A stretch of DNA of 64,000 nt from Trichosphaerium sp. ATCC 40318. Lineage: Eukaryota > Discosea > Flabellinia > Trichosidae. The stretch's first letter is position 1, and each line of letters starts with the position of its first letter. A program made the position numbers and the translations under genes. Shown here piece after piece: positions 1 through 11,154 of the stretch. Location of the stretch: assembly GCA_038496445.1 (NCBI GenBank), contig JALMLS010000216.1, positions 372,001 to 436,000 of the forward strand. Direction: 5' to 3'. The notes beneath the pieces are model-generated. The model saw only the letters and a program-made list of their open reading frames with translations. It ran no database searches and was not told where the DNA came from.

Positions 1-1140
1 AAATCGCTATCTTGTAACTGTTGCTGTGGAGCTAGGTTGCTGTCTGAAGACCTGATATCTGGTGTCTTGTCTTTACGCTTATTGTTCTTGGATACTTGCT
101 TCGCTACATTTTTAATAAGAGGAGCTAGAGATCTTTGATGTCAAGGGACACAATATAAGTCATTGGCTTGAAGAATAAAACAACTAAAATTATTTCTTCA
201 AACCAAAAATTATGGAAGAATTTCTTGTGGATACACTTTCGCCCAGTGATCTGTCATGTCAAGCTCTTTGGCGTCTTTTATAAATAACTTAAAGTTGAGT
301 GCATCTACACGATTCAAGGCTGTGACTACACGCTGCATATGAGGCGCTTGACGCAAGATGGCTTCTGGTTTGTAATATTTTCTACAAATAGTCAGTTGGT
401 CAATTAAAAACGTGTTTCAATTGAAACTGTCATTATTTGACAGGTTCGCACCTGCATAGATCTGGTTTCCAAGAGAAAGCGTTAAAGTAAGCCCCTAGCG
501 CCGACTCGTTGAGACCGAGGCGAAAAAGTAATCTTGCTCTTCCTAATCGAACGGTTTGTAAAAATAAGATAATTTGGCGCATAGCTCAGTGTATGAGGGC
601 GTTTTACGAATTTCTTAAACAAGAATTTGCGTATTTTCTCCACGCACCATGTGGTGTCCCTGATGTAGATAGTGTTGTAGATAGAACTTCGCTGGTGCCT
701 GGTAGACAGTGTTTGAGGTTTTGCAAAAAATCCCATGCTGTGGTGCGAGAGAATAGGCCCCCTTGTACAGTAAGCACGTTAATAGTTGCGTGAGTGTAGT
801 ACCAGCTTTTAGATTAAAATTTACAAGTTGTTCAACCTGTACAAGCAGTTAATGACTGGTGAGTGCGCTAAAAGTACGTACTTGATACAACAAACGGTTC
901 AATAATGGAGTATCTTCGAAAATAACTTGGTCGGCATCTGTGCCTTGTAGCATTAACGCTGACGCAAATTCTAGCTTTTCTACTAGTTCTAGCGCTACAA
1001 GAAGTGTTTAGCAAATTGTCTGTTTTACCGATAATAATCTTGACAGCGCAAGTAACTCTAACCTGTCATTTTCTACTTTCGTGTCATCAAATGGGTCAAT
1101 TGTTTCTTTTTGTTGGGTATGCCAGAAAAGTCTTCATAAA
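1..1140 (-). CDS. RUN-domain protein (partial, left edge)
   Basis: Minus-strand exons join into a RUN domain, a helical module that binds Rab/Arf-type GTPases in membrane traffic. Visible pieces in order are an N-terminal helix with FEDTPLLNRLLYQ (about 890-990), AWDFLQNL followed by LPGTSEVLSTTL (about 650-740), GRARLLFRLGLNESALGAYF (about 480-550) and RKYYKPEAILRQAP then ALNRVDALNFKLF (about 210-385). GRAR followed by a helix ending LGLNE is the RUN signature. Introns start gtgcgt at about 643 and gtgcga at about 445. A stop at 210-212 follows the last RUN exon, but 1-120 is also open in the same direction and Lys/Ser/Gln-rich, so the gene may splice over that stop and leave the window. No clean initiator was found. 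The start must lie near 1140-1190, just before the divergent gene at 1192. Confidence 0.68.
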
Positions 1141-1191
1141 TATGTCGTTTGACTTCCGTAGATTTTGTTAGTGGACTGAAAGGGTTAAAAC

Positions 1192-1868
1192 ATGAAGCTG
1201 CTGTTTGTTGCTGTGCTTTGTGTGGTTTGTGGATATACTATAGCGCAATTTGATGTTCTTTCAAAACTATGTGACGCTACGTTTTGCCCACTGGCGCCTA
1301 ACCATAGAGTAAGTAAACTGTCGCATTGTGACAGTTAGAAACTGTGAAAACGCAATATTTAAATCTACAAGGTACTGGTTGTGGGTAGTTTTGCTGGGCT
1401 AGCGCTTGCGTTTTATGCGTGTATTTGTGCACCATTATCGACGTTGGCACAGAAAGAAGTGCGCCCAGATTACCAATTCACCATCTCTGCTAGCGAGGTA
1501 TGTATTTCAGCATTGCCTGCGTAACGCCATTAGGTATTAAAGAGACGAGGCAGCTTTTAAATTCCACTTCCTTTTTAGCCTTTTTACGCTCCCACTGTAA
1601 CCTCCACGGTGTTTCTACGCGTATTGTTACCCATAGCCTGTGTTTAGAAGCGGCATTAATAAATGTGTCAATATGTACTGTAATATGTTGTAGCAGCTGT
1701 GAAGCATGTTTTAATAGTGTCAGAGCATGTCACAATGATAGTAACACAATGGCAGCTGGCTTAATGGCTGGTTCATAAGTACCTTCCTATCATTTTGAGC
1801 GAGACTACACGATGTTCAAAGGATGGTTTGCGCCAAAAAAAGCGCCATGGGATGCGCGAAAGTGGTAA
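1192..1868 (+). CDS. small secreted or membrane protein
   Basis: I do not recognise the family. The start MKLLFVAVLCVVCGYTIAQ is a good signal peptide or signal anchor. Exon 1 ends at about 1307 (gtaagt). Exon 2 (about 1381-1497) encodes a hydrophobic stretch, VLVVGSFAGLALAFYACICA, that can span a membrane. A last exon near 1800 ends with MFKGWFAPKKAPWDARKW and a stop at 1866. The roughly 300 nt between 1498 and 1800 is long for an intron here and may hide another hydrophobic exon around 1595-1650. The topology suggests a small membrane protein with a basic cytosolic tail. It sits in a divergent pair with the RUN-domain gene and ends 39 nt before the next ATG. Confidence 0.5.
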
Positions 1869-1907
1869 TTTGATAATTTTTTAACGTTTGTAACGAATTG
1901 TAGTAAA

Positions 1908-3554
1908 ATGGTCACTAAACTAGCGCTCAACAGAGTGAAACTCCAAAAAAACAAACGGGAGAATTTAATCAAGGTTGCTAAGCGCGAAGTAGCAGAATTA
2001 CTATCAAAAGGCCAAGAAGAGAACGCACTAGTACGTGTTGAGAGTATACTAAGGTAATTTCATTATTTGAAATAACACTAAACTCCAACAAGGGATAAAG
2101 CCACAAATGAAGCATATGGAGAACTGGAATTACACCTAGAACACTTACTGGCCCGTGTGGATTCCATTGGCTTGACATCGTACGTCATTTGATTGAAACG
2201 TCAACGTCAGCTGTCATCCTAACTACCTAAACTAGTCAGCCACCTCCAGACTTACTAACACCTATATCAACCATCCTATACGCTGCACCACGTATTACTG
2301 TCAAGGAACTCCACCAAATCAGCCAAATGATGATAGCAAGGTAAGACCAAAAAAAGAATTTTTTTTTTATTATCTTGTTCTAAATGCGATTTCTGATCTC
2401 TACACTTATTAGATACGGCCAAGAATTCGCGAACGAAGCCCTCTCAAATACTTACGAATACGTTAACGAAAATGTATTACAGTACTTGTCAGTAAGCCGT
2501 CCTGAGCCTCATCTTATCAATACTTTGATTCGAGAAATTTGCACGCAATACAACGTTGATTGGAAAGTGGAGATAATAGACTCTTACGGTTCTTCATCAC
2601 GTATTGCCGAAGATACTGAAATGCCTATGGCGAAGCCTACAGGGTCTTCTAAGGGCTTAGGACCTCCTCCGAGCGTAAATCCTACATTTGATTATATGTC
2701 TGGTCCTGCACCTACTCATAACTTTTCAAAGTCCTCTACTCCTTCCCACACAATTCCAGATGTACCAATACCAAACTTTGGTACGTAGTAGCATTGATAG
2801 CATTGTTCACATCAGTTGAAATTAAAATTTTATCGCATGGTTCTAAAGTAACTCAACAAACAACTCCTTTGTAGCAATAATTTTTTTTCTTATTTTTTTC
2901 TTTATAGGCAACGCACAACCTTCACCTGAAGCAACGCCATCAATGAATACACAGTTCCCAAATATACCAAATAATGCGTTTGAAGGATTCCCAGACGTAC
3001 CAAGTAATCCTGTAGCTAGAAATCCAACCTTTCCTTCAACGCCCGGTTATCAACAAAACCCAACTCCTCATTTCCAAAACAATAATCACCAACAACAACA
3101 AAGTCATACACCTCAATTTCAACAACGACAACAGCAAATTCGTCAACAGCCACCACCTGTACAAAATGTTGGCAACAACACTTTCCCACATGTTCCAGAT
3201 GTTTCACCTTCTTTCCCAAGTGTTCCTTCTTCAAACGAACCATCATTCCCAACACCTCCGACAGTAGGTTTTCCAAGTGCACCTGTACAAACAGTTGTAC
3301 CACAACCGAATACAACTCAAAACAATGATTCAGGTGATTTAGAATTCCCAGCGGTTCCCAAGGATATGGACTTGGATTTCCCTGAAATACCAGGAACAAC
3401 ACCTCCTAAAGGACCAAGTGGTGGCGGTGAGTTTGACTTTCCTCCAGTACCATCAAGTCCAACAAAGAATATGGGTACTAGCAATATGAATGATTTCCCT
3501 GATGACCTTGACTCTCTTGAGGCTCGATTTAACAAACTCCGCAATCAAAAGTAA
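1908..3554 (+). CDS. IST1: IST1-like ESCRT-III regulator
   Basis: IST1 proteins bind ESCRT-III and the ATPase VPS4 and tune membrane scission in endosomal sorting and cytokinesis. Five exons (first donor at about 2055, then gtacgt at 2180, gtaaga at 2341, gtacgt at about 2780) give about 450 residues. The N-terminal third has the IST1 helical signature: LALNRVKLQKNKREN, VAKREVAELL, then RVESILR, ELELHLEHLLARV, LYAAPRITVKELHQI and EICTQYNVDWK. The middle is a Pro/Gln/Asn-rich linker with repeated FP-x-VP motifs. The last residues, DDLDSLEARFNKLRNQK, match a MIM-type VPS4-binding motif. An AATAAA signal lies at 3576. VPS28 in the same window is another ESCRT gene. Confidence 0.9.
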
Positions 3555-3575
3555 AAAAAAAATCGCAAAAATGTA

Positions 3576-3581
3576 AATAAA
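3576..3581 (+). terminator. poly(A) signal of the IST1-like gene
   Basis: AATAAA occurs 22 nt after the IST1 stop codon in A/T-rich sequence, the usual place for a cleavage/polyadenylation signal. Confidence 0.5.
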
Positions 3582-3803
3582 GTATTTTGATAAAATGTAT
3601 TGTTACTGGAAGTTTAAGACCAAAGTAGATCCCTGTTAGCAATCCACAGGAGGTTATACATCATGGACTTATATTGATTTCAAAATAACCAAAACACCAC
3701 ACCTACTGGTTTTCCAATACCTTGTAAAATGTCCGAGTAATAATGAAACTTTGTTCTGTGGGTTTTTAATACAAACTTTTTTATTTATTTTCAGTGTTGT
3801 TTT

Positions 3804-5434
3804 TTACCATGGCGTCAAAATAAGCTTTCCTTGTGCTCCTTTAGGTGGATTTATCACTTGTTCATGTGCTTTGCTAGCATCTGCAAGAGCCATAGATTGC
3901 CATATCATTGGAGATAGTGTACCATTAGATAGACCAGCATAGATAGCCGCGTTAATCTCTTTTCTGTCTTCAGGAGTTGCATGTGCCTGAAATAGTTCAT
4001 GTTAGTGTTTTTCGAATAAACAACATTACTTCTGTTTCTAACGCACCAAAGCTACACCAAGGATATCACCTAATCTACCCATAAGATTACGAGGATTTAT
4101 TTCAATAGATCCACGGTTTCCAATAATTGCTACACGTCCACGAAGTGCGAGAAGCTCCAAGTCTTTCTCTAAAACCAAAGTCAAAAAACTTGTTCAAGAA
4201 AAACCCCTGTCCGTCTTTAGCAATGACTTACGTAGATTTACATTAGCAAGCATCTCTAGTACAATATCAACGCCTTTTCCACCAGTGGCTGCAGATATCT
4301 AGAGTGATTATAAGTCACTACACGTTCATAAAAACACAAATTGTAACAAAATTGATAAAAAGGTGTGGGTTTTTTTTTAGTATTATATGTACAGAACGTA
4401 CTGCGTCCAAGTATCCTTCTTCTCTATGATTGAAAGCAAAGTGGCATCCCTTAAATATAGCGTCAAAATGAATTCCCATAATATTCTTACTTACATTTTT
4501 TTTAATCAATTCAAGTCCTTCTTTAGTTCCCGCTGTACCAATAATTGTCATGCCAAGACCTTTAGCGAACTTGCACAAAAATGTCAGGAACAACGCTCAA
4601 AATACAAAGGTAACTTACTTGTGTAGCTGCAACACCAACACCGCCAGAAGCACCATGAATGAGTACTAGAAGAAAGGATTAGCAACAAAAGTTTTTGTTG
4701 AATTTTCTTTTTTTTCAAGACTTACCTGTTTCACCTGGTTTAGCTCTTCCACGTATCTTAAGTGCGAAATAAGCTGTTGCATATGGTACATTTACAGCAG
4801 CACTATAACAGGTGTTAGTTTTAACGGTTCTAACTCAACGACATGAAAAATTAATACGAAAATGATTTACCCTTGTTCAAAGGAAACATTCTCTGGAAGC
4901 GGATTAACATCTGTAGCTTCACATAGTGTATACTGAGCGTAAGATCCTGTTTGTGTTTTTTGTGTCCAAACTCTGTCTCCAACCTACACACAAAGTCAGA
5001 AAAGTACTTTATTTTGAAGAACGTCTGCGACTAAAGAGAAAAAAAAGGAAAGTGCTTTGGCTGACTTCACTCGCTTTGTACTAACGGAATATTACCTTTA
5101 CATTTGTTACGTCATCTCCAATCGTATCTATAACACCTGCAGCGTCATGTCCTGTGTTTTTGGGTAAATACAACAGTTTTTTTAATTAGGAATGCGTTAC
5201 CTGGCGTCCAAGGCGTTGTTATTTTGTAATTATTAGTGCCTGAGCGTAAATATGTATCAACTGGGTTAACGCCACATGCTTGGACTTTTACAACCACCTA
5301 CGCGTTGCTAAGTACATAGAATCGCCGCTTGGATAGGTTATTACCTGTGTTTTAGAAGGAGACGGTTTATCTATTTCAGATAGTGTCAAAACCTCTGGAC
5401 CGCCTTGTTTGAGTACTCTTATTGCTTTCATCAT
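3804..5434 (-). CDS. quinone oxidoreductase, zeta-crystallin type
   Basis: This is a medium-chain dehydrogenase/reductase of the NADPH:quinone reductase family, which reduces quinones by one electron with NADPH. The start, [16 protein letters not shown], is typical. In order there are [52 protein letters not shown], an [20 protein letters not shown] segment followed by GGVG (Rossmann nucleotide-binding motif), [24 protein letters not shown], a [14 protein letters not shown] segment, and the end [17 protein letters not shown]. It lacks the Cys cluster of zinc-binding relatives, as expected for zeta-crystallins. About eight short introns split it. The downstream neighbour IST1 converges on it. 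Confidence 0.92.
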
Positions 5435-5447
5435 CTTATTAACTTGA

Positions 5448-5564
5448 TTAAACTATTTTCTGTGGCCATTTAGTTGACTTAACTCGGACAAATTGGTGGC
5501 CAACGAATTCGTCAAACGACACGACAACAAAACCGTTCAAGTCTTTCGACTCCTTGTAAATCAT
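5448..5564 (-). CDS. possible 38-residue ORF upstream of the quinone reductase
   Basis: An uninterrupted ORF (MIYKESKDLNGFVVVSFDEF...) ends 14 nt before the quinone reductase ATG. I do not recognise it. It could be an upstream ORF in the leader of that gene, a 5' exon or chance. The rest of 5435-5997 is the intergenic stretch between the quinone reductase start and the WD40 gene end and shows no other coding signal. Confidence 0.22.
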   Translation of the reverse strand: MIYKESKDLNGFVVVSFDEFVGHQFVRVKSTKWPQKIV

Positions 5565-5997
5565 TGGTAATTGTAGTTGTAGGTGATAGCGTTAAAGATA
5601 CGTTTTGAGAAAAGTAGAAAGAAAATCTTGTGTACTTTTTTTTGTTCGCTACTTTTTGGGATTCTACTATAACTGAGAAAGTGAATAGATAAACGATTTC
5701 AATAAAGACACTTCCTGTTTTGGTGCATTACAATTGAATTGTACACTAATTTAAGCCGTGGATAGATATTTAGAAAGAACTTCAATTAAGGATCAACCCA
5801 GTCGTTTACACCGCTAGCTAAAGCTTAATGAAACCCTGAAGCTATTGTAAACGTACAACGTAGACAAGCACGTGACGCAAAGATGAAACTGGTCTTCAGG
5901 TAATTAAAATAGAAACAAGATAACGTAAAAACCGTTAAAGAATGCAAACACAGGCGTAACGGTTTTGTCGAAATTTTGGATTTTTTTGATTTTTTTT

Positions 5998-8900
5998 TTA
6001 CTGTACAATTGTTTGATCACCCACTTGCTGCTTCTGAGAAGACTCTTGAGCAATTTCATTCTGACCAGCATCTCCAGTTTTCTAAACATCATTAATGAGA
6101 AATTTTGTTAGAGTTAATGTCAAAATACCTACCTGAATCAACTGAGCTATTTTTCCTTCAATAGCTATTCGTTTTAGCCTTGCTGCCTTCTCCTCAGCAA
6201 CAGCTTGCACGAGAGCTTCCTGTAACAACTTAAGTTCTCCTGCTACAGCTTCAGCATCTTGTGGAGCGGTAGTTCTCCCCTTTAAAGAAATGTAAGGAAA
6301 ACCCGGCACGAGAAAAAAAAAATTGTTACAATGGGGCTTACCTTTAATACTGTAGCGCGTACTATACGCCTTGGTGTCTTAGAACCTTGTGAGCCATTTG
6401 TGCTACTAAATTGAGGAGCTCTATGAGATGTTCCATTTGCTTTCTTAGTGGTGTCTATTGCAGGTTCACCACTATCATTAAGTGCAAAAGACAAAGCTTG
6501 CCCTAATATTGGTGTTCTTTGCGCAGAAACTATCACAGGCTGCTGTGCAGTCTCTTGAGTATGTCCAGGGGCACTAACAGCGTTGTCTGGTGTAGCAGGC
6601 TGAGAAGCAACAGCTATGACTTCTTGATTTCCATTTGATTGCTGTGTGTTACTATACTGTATAGAAGCAGCACTTGGTGCTATTGAAGACTTTACAAAGC
6701 TTATATAAAGAGTTAGAAAGATATGAAAACTAGATTTTTTTCAACTTACGATGCAGGTTCTTTTGTATGTACACTATCGCTCATTGGAATGCTCTGTTGG
6801 CTGTGTATTGGGTCTTGGTACATTGGAACACTTGAAACAACTGTACCATGCTAAAAAGAGTATGTCAGTAAACGAAGGAGACCAACATCTACAAATCAAG
6901 AAAACATTTCCATCAAAAAAAAACTACCTTAATGTCTGGTTTCTGTATTGGCATATTCGCGATTTGATCAACTTCCATTGGTGTTAAATCTTCAAGATTA
7001 CCTATATCAGTCATCATACGATCCTGATCTTGAGGTACAACACCGCAGTTCTAAAAACTTTAAGTCACTGATGTCAACACTATTCAAATAATCTTTTTGT
7101 ACCTCAGGGATTGGTGTTGAAGCTACTGCATTTGGCATCTTTCCTTGTGTAACATCACCCATAGGTATAGTAGAAACCAGAGTCTTTGGTTTAACGGCAA
7201 AACCACCAGGGTCACGAACATGAGAATAAATTAAACTTGTACCGTCTAAAAAGAAAACAAGTTAATCGCTTTTTGTCTTCCACTACCTCTTTCTATTCGG
7301 TTAGATAGAATCAACGTACCTGAACCACAAGCTATGAATATAGGTTTGTGAGGATGGAAAACAACAACACGAACAATAATATTAGCCATTTCAGTAAGAG
7401 CAGTGACTAGTTGTCCTGTGGCCAGATTCCAAAAGTAGATGTTACCATCAGTGGTTGGTGCTACGACATAACGACCATTTGAACTCATTTTTATCCGAAT
7501 ATTATTAGATTCGTATCTACAACGTGTTGTTAACGAATATTCAAAAAACAAAGACAGCAACACGGCATGAACAACAGCTTTCCTTTTTGCTTTTTGGAAA
7601 AAAGAAGAAAATTTTTGGATAGTTTTGGCATACCCTCGTTGTTGAAATGATTGCATTATTTCTAGTTTCCATTTACCCCCAGATCGGTCTGGTCGTATCA
7701 ATTTACGAAAGTGAACAGTGTTTGGTTTGAATACTAGTAGAAACTAATGAGTATTTGTTCAAACAAAAAAAAACAACCAAACAATAAAGTGTCACATTTT
7801 GACACATTGTGTTTACGTACATTTTCCATTTTTTGTCCTTTCTGTGCCTCTAGTAATCAAGTAGCTTGTACGCACGTTCGTATCTACAATGTCAACGGGC
7901 TTAACAAACTTTACAAAATCGCAGTAGTCTCCATATAATCTCTTAAAAAATCCATTCTCGACGCGCTTTAGAAAGAAAAATGAGCTTAAATCTAATGACT
8001 ACTAAAAGCACTTATGATCCGTACCAATCCAGCTTCAAAATCATATACAATTAAGCCATGATCACACGCAGCAAGGAAATACTTGTTACCACAATTTGGT
8101 ACGAAACTAAGACTACATGCAACACGTGGAGACAAATCATTAATAAAAGTACTACTTTCGTGCCCACTATTATTCAAGCATTAATAAACGTGTATTATTG
8201 ACTAAAAAAGAAGTGGGTGCGTTAATATTAAGGTTTTGTTTCCACAAGAATGAGCTTCAAAAGAAAAATAAAAGATGGAAAAAAAAAAAAAGAAAAATAA
8301 ATACCTCCAGTCGCTTTTCAATTTCCATTTGATTATACGACCATCACTTGAGCATGATAAGGCGTAGTGTTGTGCTTTGAATGAAAGCAGTTTTATACAA
8401 ACGATAGATTGATTATGTCCAACCAACTTATCAACAATCTTACGCTCAACAAGATGCCAAACCTTAACGGTAAAAATTATTAATAATTGCTCATAATAAT
8501 AAAAAAACTTGCTATTTGTGTACCTTAATTTGTGATGGTAGTAATTGATTGTCGCCTGTTTCTTCATTGTACTTATGTCTATCTTTACGACTTCCACCAA
8601 TATACAGGTATGTATTATCTAACAATTAAAATTTAACTCCGTATTGAGCCTCAAAAAAAAAAAGCAAAAATCCTTACCAGGTGAAAATTGAATAGACACT
8701 GCTTCCTCTATCTGTTCTTCATCTTCATCCTTTATTGCACAAACCTCCCGCCAATCATCAACTGTGTATATATGTACTACACCCATAGCAGTTGCAACAG
8801 CAAACAAGGTACCATCGCTTAAAAAGAAATTAAGTCAATTTTTTCACAAAACAAAAATTCTGCGTCAGAAAAAAAAAATCGTACTCTGAGAATGTTGCGC

Positions 8901-9534
8901 TATAAATGGGTGCCTTATTGTTTACTTTATAAGTAGCCTTCAGCTTATTTCTCATATTAACAAGGTCTATTGGCGGGTATGTACTCCAGTAATTATCTGG
9001 AAAAGCAGCAGCGATCTCCCTACATCAAAATATGAGACGGTGTTTCATTTATAGTTAAAAACTGAGAATGAGAAATTAGACAAAAAAACCAAAGTTGGCA
9101 GAGTAGAGAAATTCCCATTAAATTTTTATGTTCTTGGTATACACCATGTACGAATACAACGAACTTGGTACATAAATTGGGGCCATTCGCAGAAGCAGAA
9201 AATTTTTTTTCACAGTAACGAAAAAAGTGTAAGTGGACATGGTGCAAGTGCCAAAATGACGCTTGGTTCAAGTTTATACGCACCTGATGTAACGTGTATC
9301 AAAATGAGGCGCGTTTGGAGAGGCGGGTAGAGTGTCCTATAATGCATTTAGGTAAGTGCCGTGTAAACGCCGAAACTGCATGAGATACGCGTTAAAAAGA
9401 GAACATACTTTTTGCTTCTTCTTTCGTTGCTTTTTTTTGCTATTGCCTTTACTATCAATATCTAACGAGGTTCAGGTATGTGTTACGGGACTCTGGGTTC
9501 GAAAAAAGGGCGTTTGTACCGTCGATCGTGTCAT
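5998..9534 (-). CDS. WD40-repeat protein with long disordered C-terminus
   Basis: Many short exons join into an N-terminal beta-propeller and a low-complexity tail. Propeller blades are visible at about 8619-8990 (APIYSATFSE, YDGTLFAVATAMGVVHIYT with DDWREV), 8310-8600 (IKVWHLVERKIVDKLVGHNQ then CSSDGRIIKWKL), 7990-8177 (FLAACDHGLIVYDFEAG), and 7246-7500 (NGRYVVAPTTDGNIYFWNLA, HPHKPIFIACGSG). The tail, about 5998-7240, is rich in Gln, Ser, Thr and Pro, then ends in a predicted coiled coil (EAVAGELKLLQEAL...AARLKRIAIEGKIAQL). I do not recognise the family. The first coding exons are uncertain. A basic exon near 9440 and an ATG at 9534 are the best candidates, and the first firm exon holds FDTRYIREIAAAFPDNYW. 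Confidence 0.72.
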
Positions 9535-9786
9535 CTAGAACAAAGCGCGGTTTACAGGCCAAACGAGTAGACCGCCGCACTGTTGACATCAACCATTAAT
9601 TTCTGCCGAACTATGGGCGTCTCTGGGTCCTTTTAAAAGTTGTGACAAAGTTGCTAAATCGCGCCGGTAATGTATTATCGCTTAACCCTACCTTAATCCA
9701 GTAAATCTGCTTTTATTTCGAAACATACACCTCTATCTGCCTCTTAAGGCGATCAGATATACTGAAACAATACAAGTATTACAAGG

Positions 9787-10811
9787 TTATACGCTAAAGC
9801 TAGCTGAGACGCCAAGGTGATCAGAAACTGGAACTCCATCTGGAGTGGTGTATTCAACTACTCGCGTGCTCATGGTACAGTGGATGTCTTTGTAAAGGAT
9901 GTGATCGAGACTTTTTTTGATACGCGGGAATGTAATGGGATGATCTATGGTTGGATCCTCATCGACAATATTAACCAGAGGCGCGAGAGTCTTTTGAAGG
10001 AAACCGTAGGATTCTTTATCTCCAATAGCGTCAATATTCCAGTCACCACTCGCAACGATCTTGGCGTTCGGATCACTTTTGAGAATAGGCGCTATGAGTT
10101 CATCTTTGATTTGTTGTAGTTGCTTCTCCCGAACACCTTTTGAATGTGCATCAAGATGAGCAGTAATGATATGAAGTGATTCATCTCCTAAAGCATAAAA
10201 CGTCAACTAACCTACTACGTCTTTTTTCAAAAGAAATAAATGAGCAACCTGGTTGCTAGCTAGCAAACCAGGATATGTATCACGTACCTATCTTCAAGTG
10301 AGCATGTAAGGCTCCTTTAGAACACAATATCTCCGTGTAACTCCACTTTTTGAAAACTATGCTGTTACTAGCCACCCAAGGAAATTTTGATAAAATCATT
10401 AATCCTGAATCCTGTACGCATGGTAGATAACGCTCTGGGCGTTTAGATTTCACGTGGTGACCTGTAATACCGTTACTATTTTCGTTACACTGTTTTATGT
10501 TACTTGCCTTCCCATACGTCTAGTATGCGTTTTTTACGTACTCCAGTGTCAGAAACTGGCGTGTGAAGTGAAAAAACTTCTTGTAGGCAAACAATATCGT
10601 ATTCGTTTATATGCTCTAATAGACCCTCCAAACGGTTGTATTGATGCGGGTAAGAGTGATGAACAAATGAATGTATGTTCATGTTCTGGGATAAGAACGA
10701 AACAGGCGTTTCTACAACATGGATACATCAATACGCGCGAATTAAAACAAAACAATTCGTTGCAAACCGGAATTCAGGCGCAGTACGTTTTCCAGGTGCT
10801 TCAGCTGCCAT
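9787..10811 (-). CDS. endonuclease/exonuclease/phosphatase-fold hydrolase (sphingomyelinase-like)
   Basis: The fold is that of DNase I and neutral sphingomyelinases, Mg-dependent phosphodiesterases. Motifs in order are NRLEGLLEHINEYDIVCLQE (catalytic Glu, about 10560-10640), DSGLMILSKFP (about 10390), KGALHAHL (about 10300), HIITAHLDAH (about 10160), VASGDWNIDA (catalytic GDxN, about 10050), LDHILYK and the terminal SDHLGVSASF (SDH motif). The DSGLMILSKFP plus W-S-x-x-E plus KGALHAH arrangement is that of nSMase-like members rather than APE1. The start is placed at the MAAEAPGK codon. The exon right after it is uncertain. It is divergent from the nuclease-ligase gene. Confidence 0.82.
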
Positions 10812-11066
10812 ATTTCGTTATTGCTACCTCTTGAGGTGTTTTTACAGTTTGGAGCCACAAGAATGTAGAAACTTAGCGAATTTACAAGTTAATTTGCAAT
10901 GAAGCCAAAATAATGTAGTTAATTATTGTGTTCCCTCAATGACAAAATCGAGGATAGTACATACTTCACAACCACGTTTTTAAAGTAAAAATAAACACTT
11001 CAATACTACACAATAACAAAGTCTCCCTAACAACCAATGGTACTACTACGATGGTTTTAAACGCGT

Positions 11067-11072
11067 CACGTG
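11067..11072. promoter_or_regulatory. CACGTG palindrome between divergent genes
   Basis: A perfect E-box/G-box-type palindrome (gcgtCACGTGac) sits 83 nt upstream of the nuclease-ligase start, inside the 343-nt gap between two divergent starts. A bHLH or bZIP factor is the usual binder in eukaryotes. Function here is inferred. Confidence 0.3.
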
Positions 11073-11154
11073 ACACAAAATGCGTTTTGGTTTAACTTTG
11101 GTTGACTTTGCTACATTTTTTTACGCTGACAGCTGACGATGACAATACCTGGTC

